DNA from: Paraburkholderia caffeinilytica
GTDB taxonomy: Bacteria; Pseudomonadota; Gammaproteobacteria; Burkholderiales; Burkholderiaceae
DNA length: 64,000 bases
Direction of reading: 5' to 3'
Assembly (NCBI RefSeq): GCF_003368325.1
Contig: NZ_CP031466.1
Coordinates: 1,860,001-1,924,000 of the forward strand
Position 1 is the stretch's first letter. Each line of letters begins with the position of its first letter. Below are positions 63,243-64,000 of the stretch, one piece after another. The translations under genes were made by a program, and so were the position numbers. The notes beneath the pieces were generated by a model. It was given only the letters and a program-made list of their open reading frames with translations. It was not told the DNA's origin and searched no databases.

Positions 63243-64000
63243 ATGAAAACCGAAGCGCAGTTGACCGCAGACACCGAACGCTATAGCCCGCCCGGCACAG
63301 GCAAAAACCCGTTTGCGTGGTATCGGCAGATTTCCACCAGCGAGAAGCGCGCGTTCTGGAGCTGCAAGATCGGCTACGTGCTCGACGCCATGGACACGCA
63401 ATTCCTGAGCTTCGTGATTCCGACGCTGATCGCGACATGGGGCATCACGCGCGGCGACGCCGGTCTCATCGGCACGGTCACGCTGCTGAGTTCGGCGCTT
63501 GGCGGCTGGGCGGCCGGCGTGCTGTCGGATCGCATCGGCCGGGTGAAGACCCTGCAGATCACGATTCTCTGGTTCGCGGTTTTCACGCTGGCTTGCGCGC
63601 TGGCGCAGAATTTTTCGCAACTGCTATGGGCGCGTGGACTGATGGGACTCGGCTTCGGCGGCGAATGGACGGCGGGCGCGGTACTGATCGGCGAAGTCAT
63701 CCGTGCGCGTGACCGCGGCAAAGCGGTGGGCCTCGTGCAGGCAGGCTGGGCGATCGGCTGGGGCGTGTCGACGCTGCTGTTCATGGCCGTGTTTTCATTC
63801 ATACCGGCCGATTACGCGTGGCGCGTGCTGTTCGCGATCGGTATTGCACCGGCGCCGTTCGTGATCTGGATCCGCCGCTTCGTCGAAGAGCCTGAGGTGC
63901 ATCGGCAGCAGAAGGAAGCGCAAGCCGCGGCGCAAACGCATTTTTCGCTGCTCGACATCTTCCGCGGCGATATCGTCTGGACGACGCTGCGCGCTTCCAT
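63243..64000 (+). CDS. MFS transporter (C-terminus outside window)
   Basis: 252 residues are visible from the ATG at 63243; the gene runs off the right edge. Helices are apparent from residue 43, with the loop motif GVLSDRIGRVKTL and RGLMGLGFGGEWTAGAVLIGE, as in MHS/SHS-type organic-acid symporters. Likely co-transcribed with the DUF1445 gene and under the divergent LysR regulator. Substrate not predictable. Confidence 0.88.
   Translation, partial: MKTEAQLTADTERYSPPGTGKNPFAWYRQISTSEKRAFWSCKIGYVLDAMDTQFLSFVIPTLIATWGITRGDAGLIGTVTLLSSALGGWAAGVLSDRIGRVKTLQITILWFAVFTLACALAQNFSQLLWARGLMGLGFGGEWTAGAVLIGEVIRARDRGKAVGLVQAGWAIGWGVSTLLFMAVFSFIPADYAWRVLFAIGIAPAPFVIWIRRFVEEPEVHRQQKEAQAAAQTHFSLLDIFRGDIVWTTLRAS

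Overview
The window looks like a stretch of a Burkholderiaceae chromosome or large secondary replicon, most likely Paraburkholderia. This is inferred from high GC content, tightly packed catabolic operons, many GntR/LysR regulators and typical gene combinations (CioAB with a DUF2474 peptide, EfeB-like peroxidase with an Fbp importer, a full mdc operon). No rRNA, tRNA, CRISPR, insertion sequence or phage block was seen.

1-12 kb is a uronate/aldarate catabolic cluster. The minus strand carries galactarate dehydratase, uronate dehydrogenase, an SMP-30 lactonase and a TRAP binding protein cut by the window edge. The plus strand carries 5-dehydro-4-deoxyglucarate dehydratase, an MFS aldarate permease, a FadR-type regulator, an HpcH/HpaI aldolase and tartronate semialdehyde reductase; a ketoglutarate semialdehyde dehydrogenase faces the other way. 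Two alternative routes beyond 5-keto-4-deoxyglucarate are thus encoded together. A recurring imperfect palindrome (TTGTA-C/G-GATGAC-G/T-TATAA) precedes several of these genes and probably defines the regulon.

12-21.5 kb holds an alpha/beta hydrolase, a HigBA-like toxin-antitoxin pair, a cyanide-insensitive bd-type oxidase (cydA, cydB, DUF2474) with a perfect FNR/ANR box upstream, a LuxR-type response regulator facing a membrane hybrid histidine kinase, and a tandem array of about seven 49-bp hairpin repeats whose stems vary by compensating changes. A divergent sigma-like gene follows.

21.6-39 kb begins with a 1136-residue GMC oxidoreductase fused to an alpha/beta hydrolase with a cysteine nucleophile position, then an orphan binding protein. 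Next come a FAD oxidase/2-oxoglutarate dioxygenase pair and two convergent operons, each with a complete polar-amino-acid ABC importer and a HutC-type regulator. One operon includes a histidine-ammonia-lyase homologue that has lost the Ala-Ser-Gly of the MIO cofactor and the catalytic Tyr. This is the most unusual gene in the window; an ergothionase-like eliminase acting on a quaternary-amine histidine derivative is a reasonable guess.

39-51 kb holds an isoprenylcysteine-methyltransferase-like protein, an arylamine N-acetyltransferase, and a Fur-boxed iron locus (OprB porin, secreted beta-propeller, Tat-exported DyP peroxidase, FbpABC-type Fe(III) importer), then a LysR regulator, an EamA exporter and a YefM/YoeB module. 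51.8-60.5 kb holds an MFS transporter divergent from an MdcY-like regulator and the biotin-independent malonate decarboxylase operon mdcABCDEGH. 60.5-64 kb holds a MazEF module and a LysR regulator divergent from a DUF1445 hydro-lyase and an MFS transporter that runs off the end.
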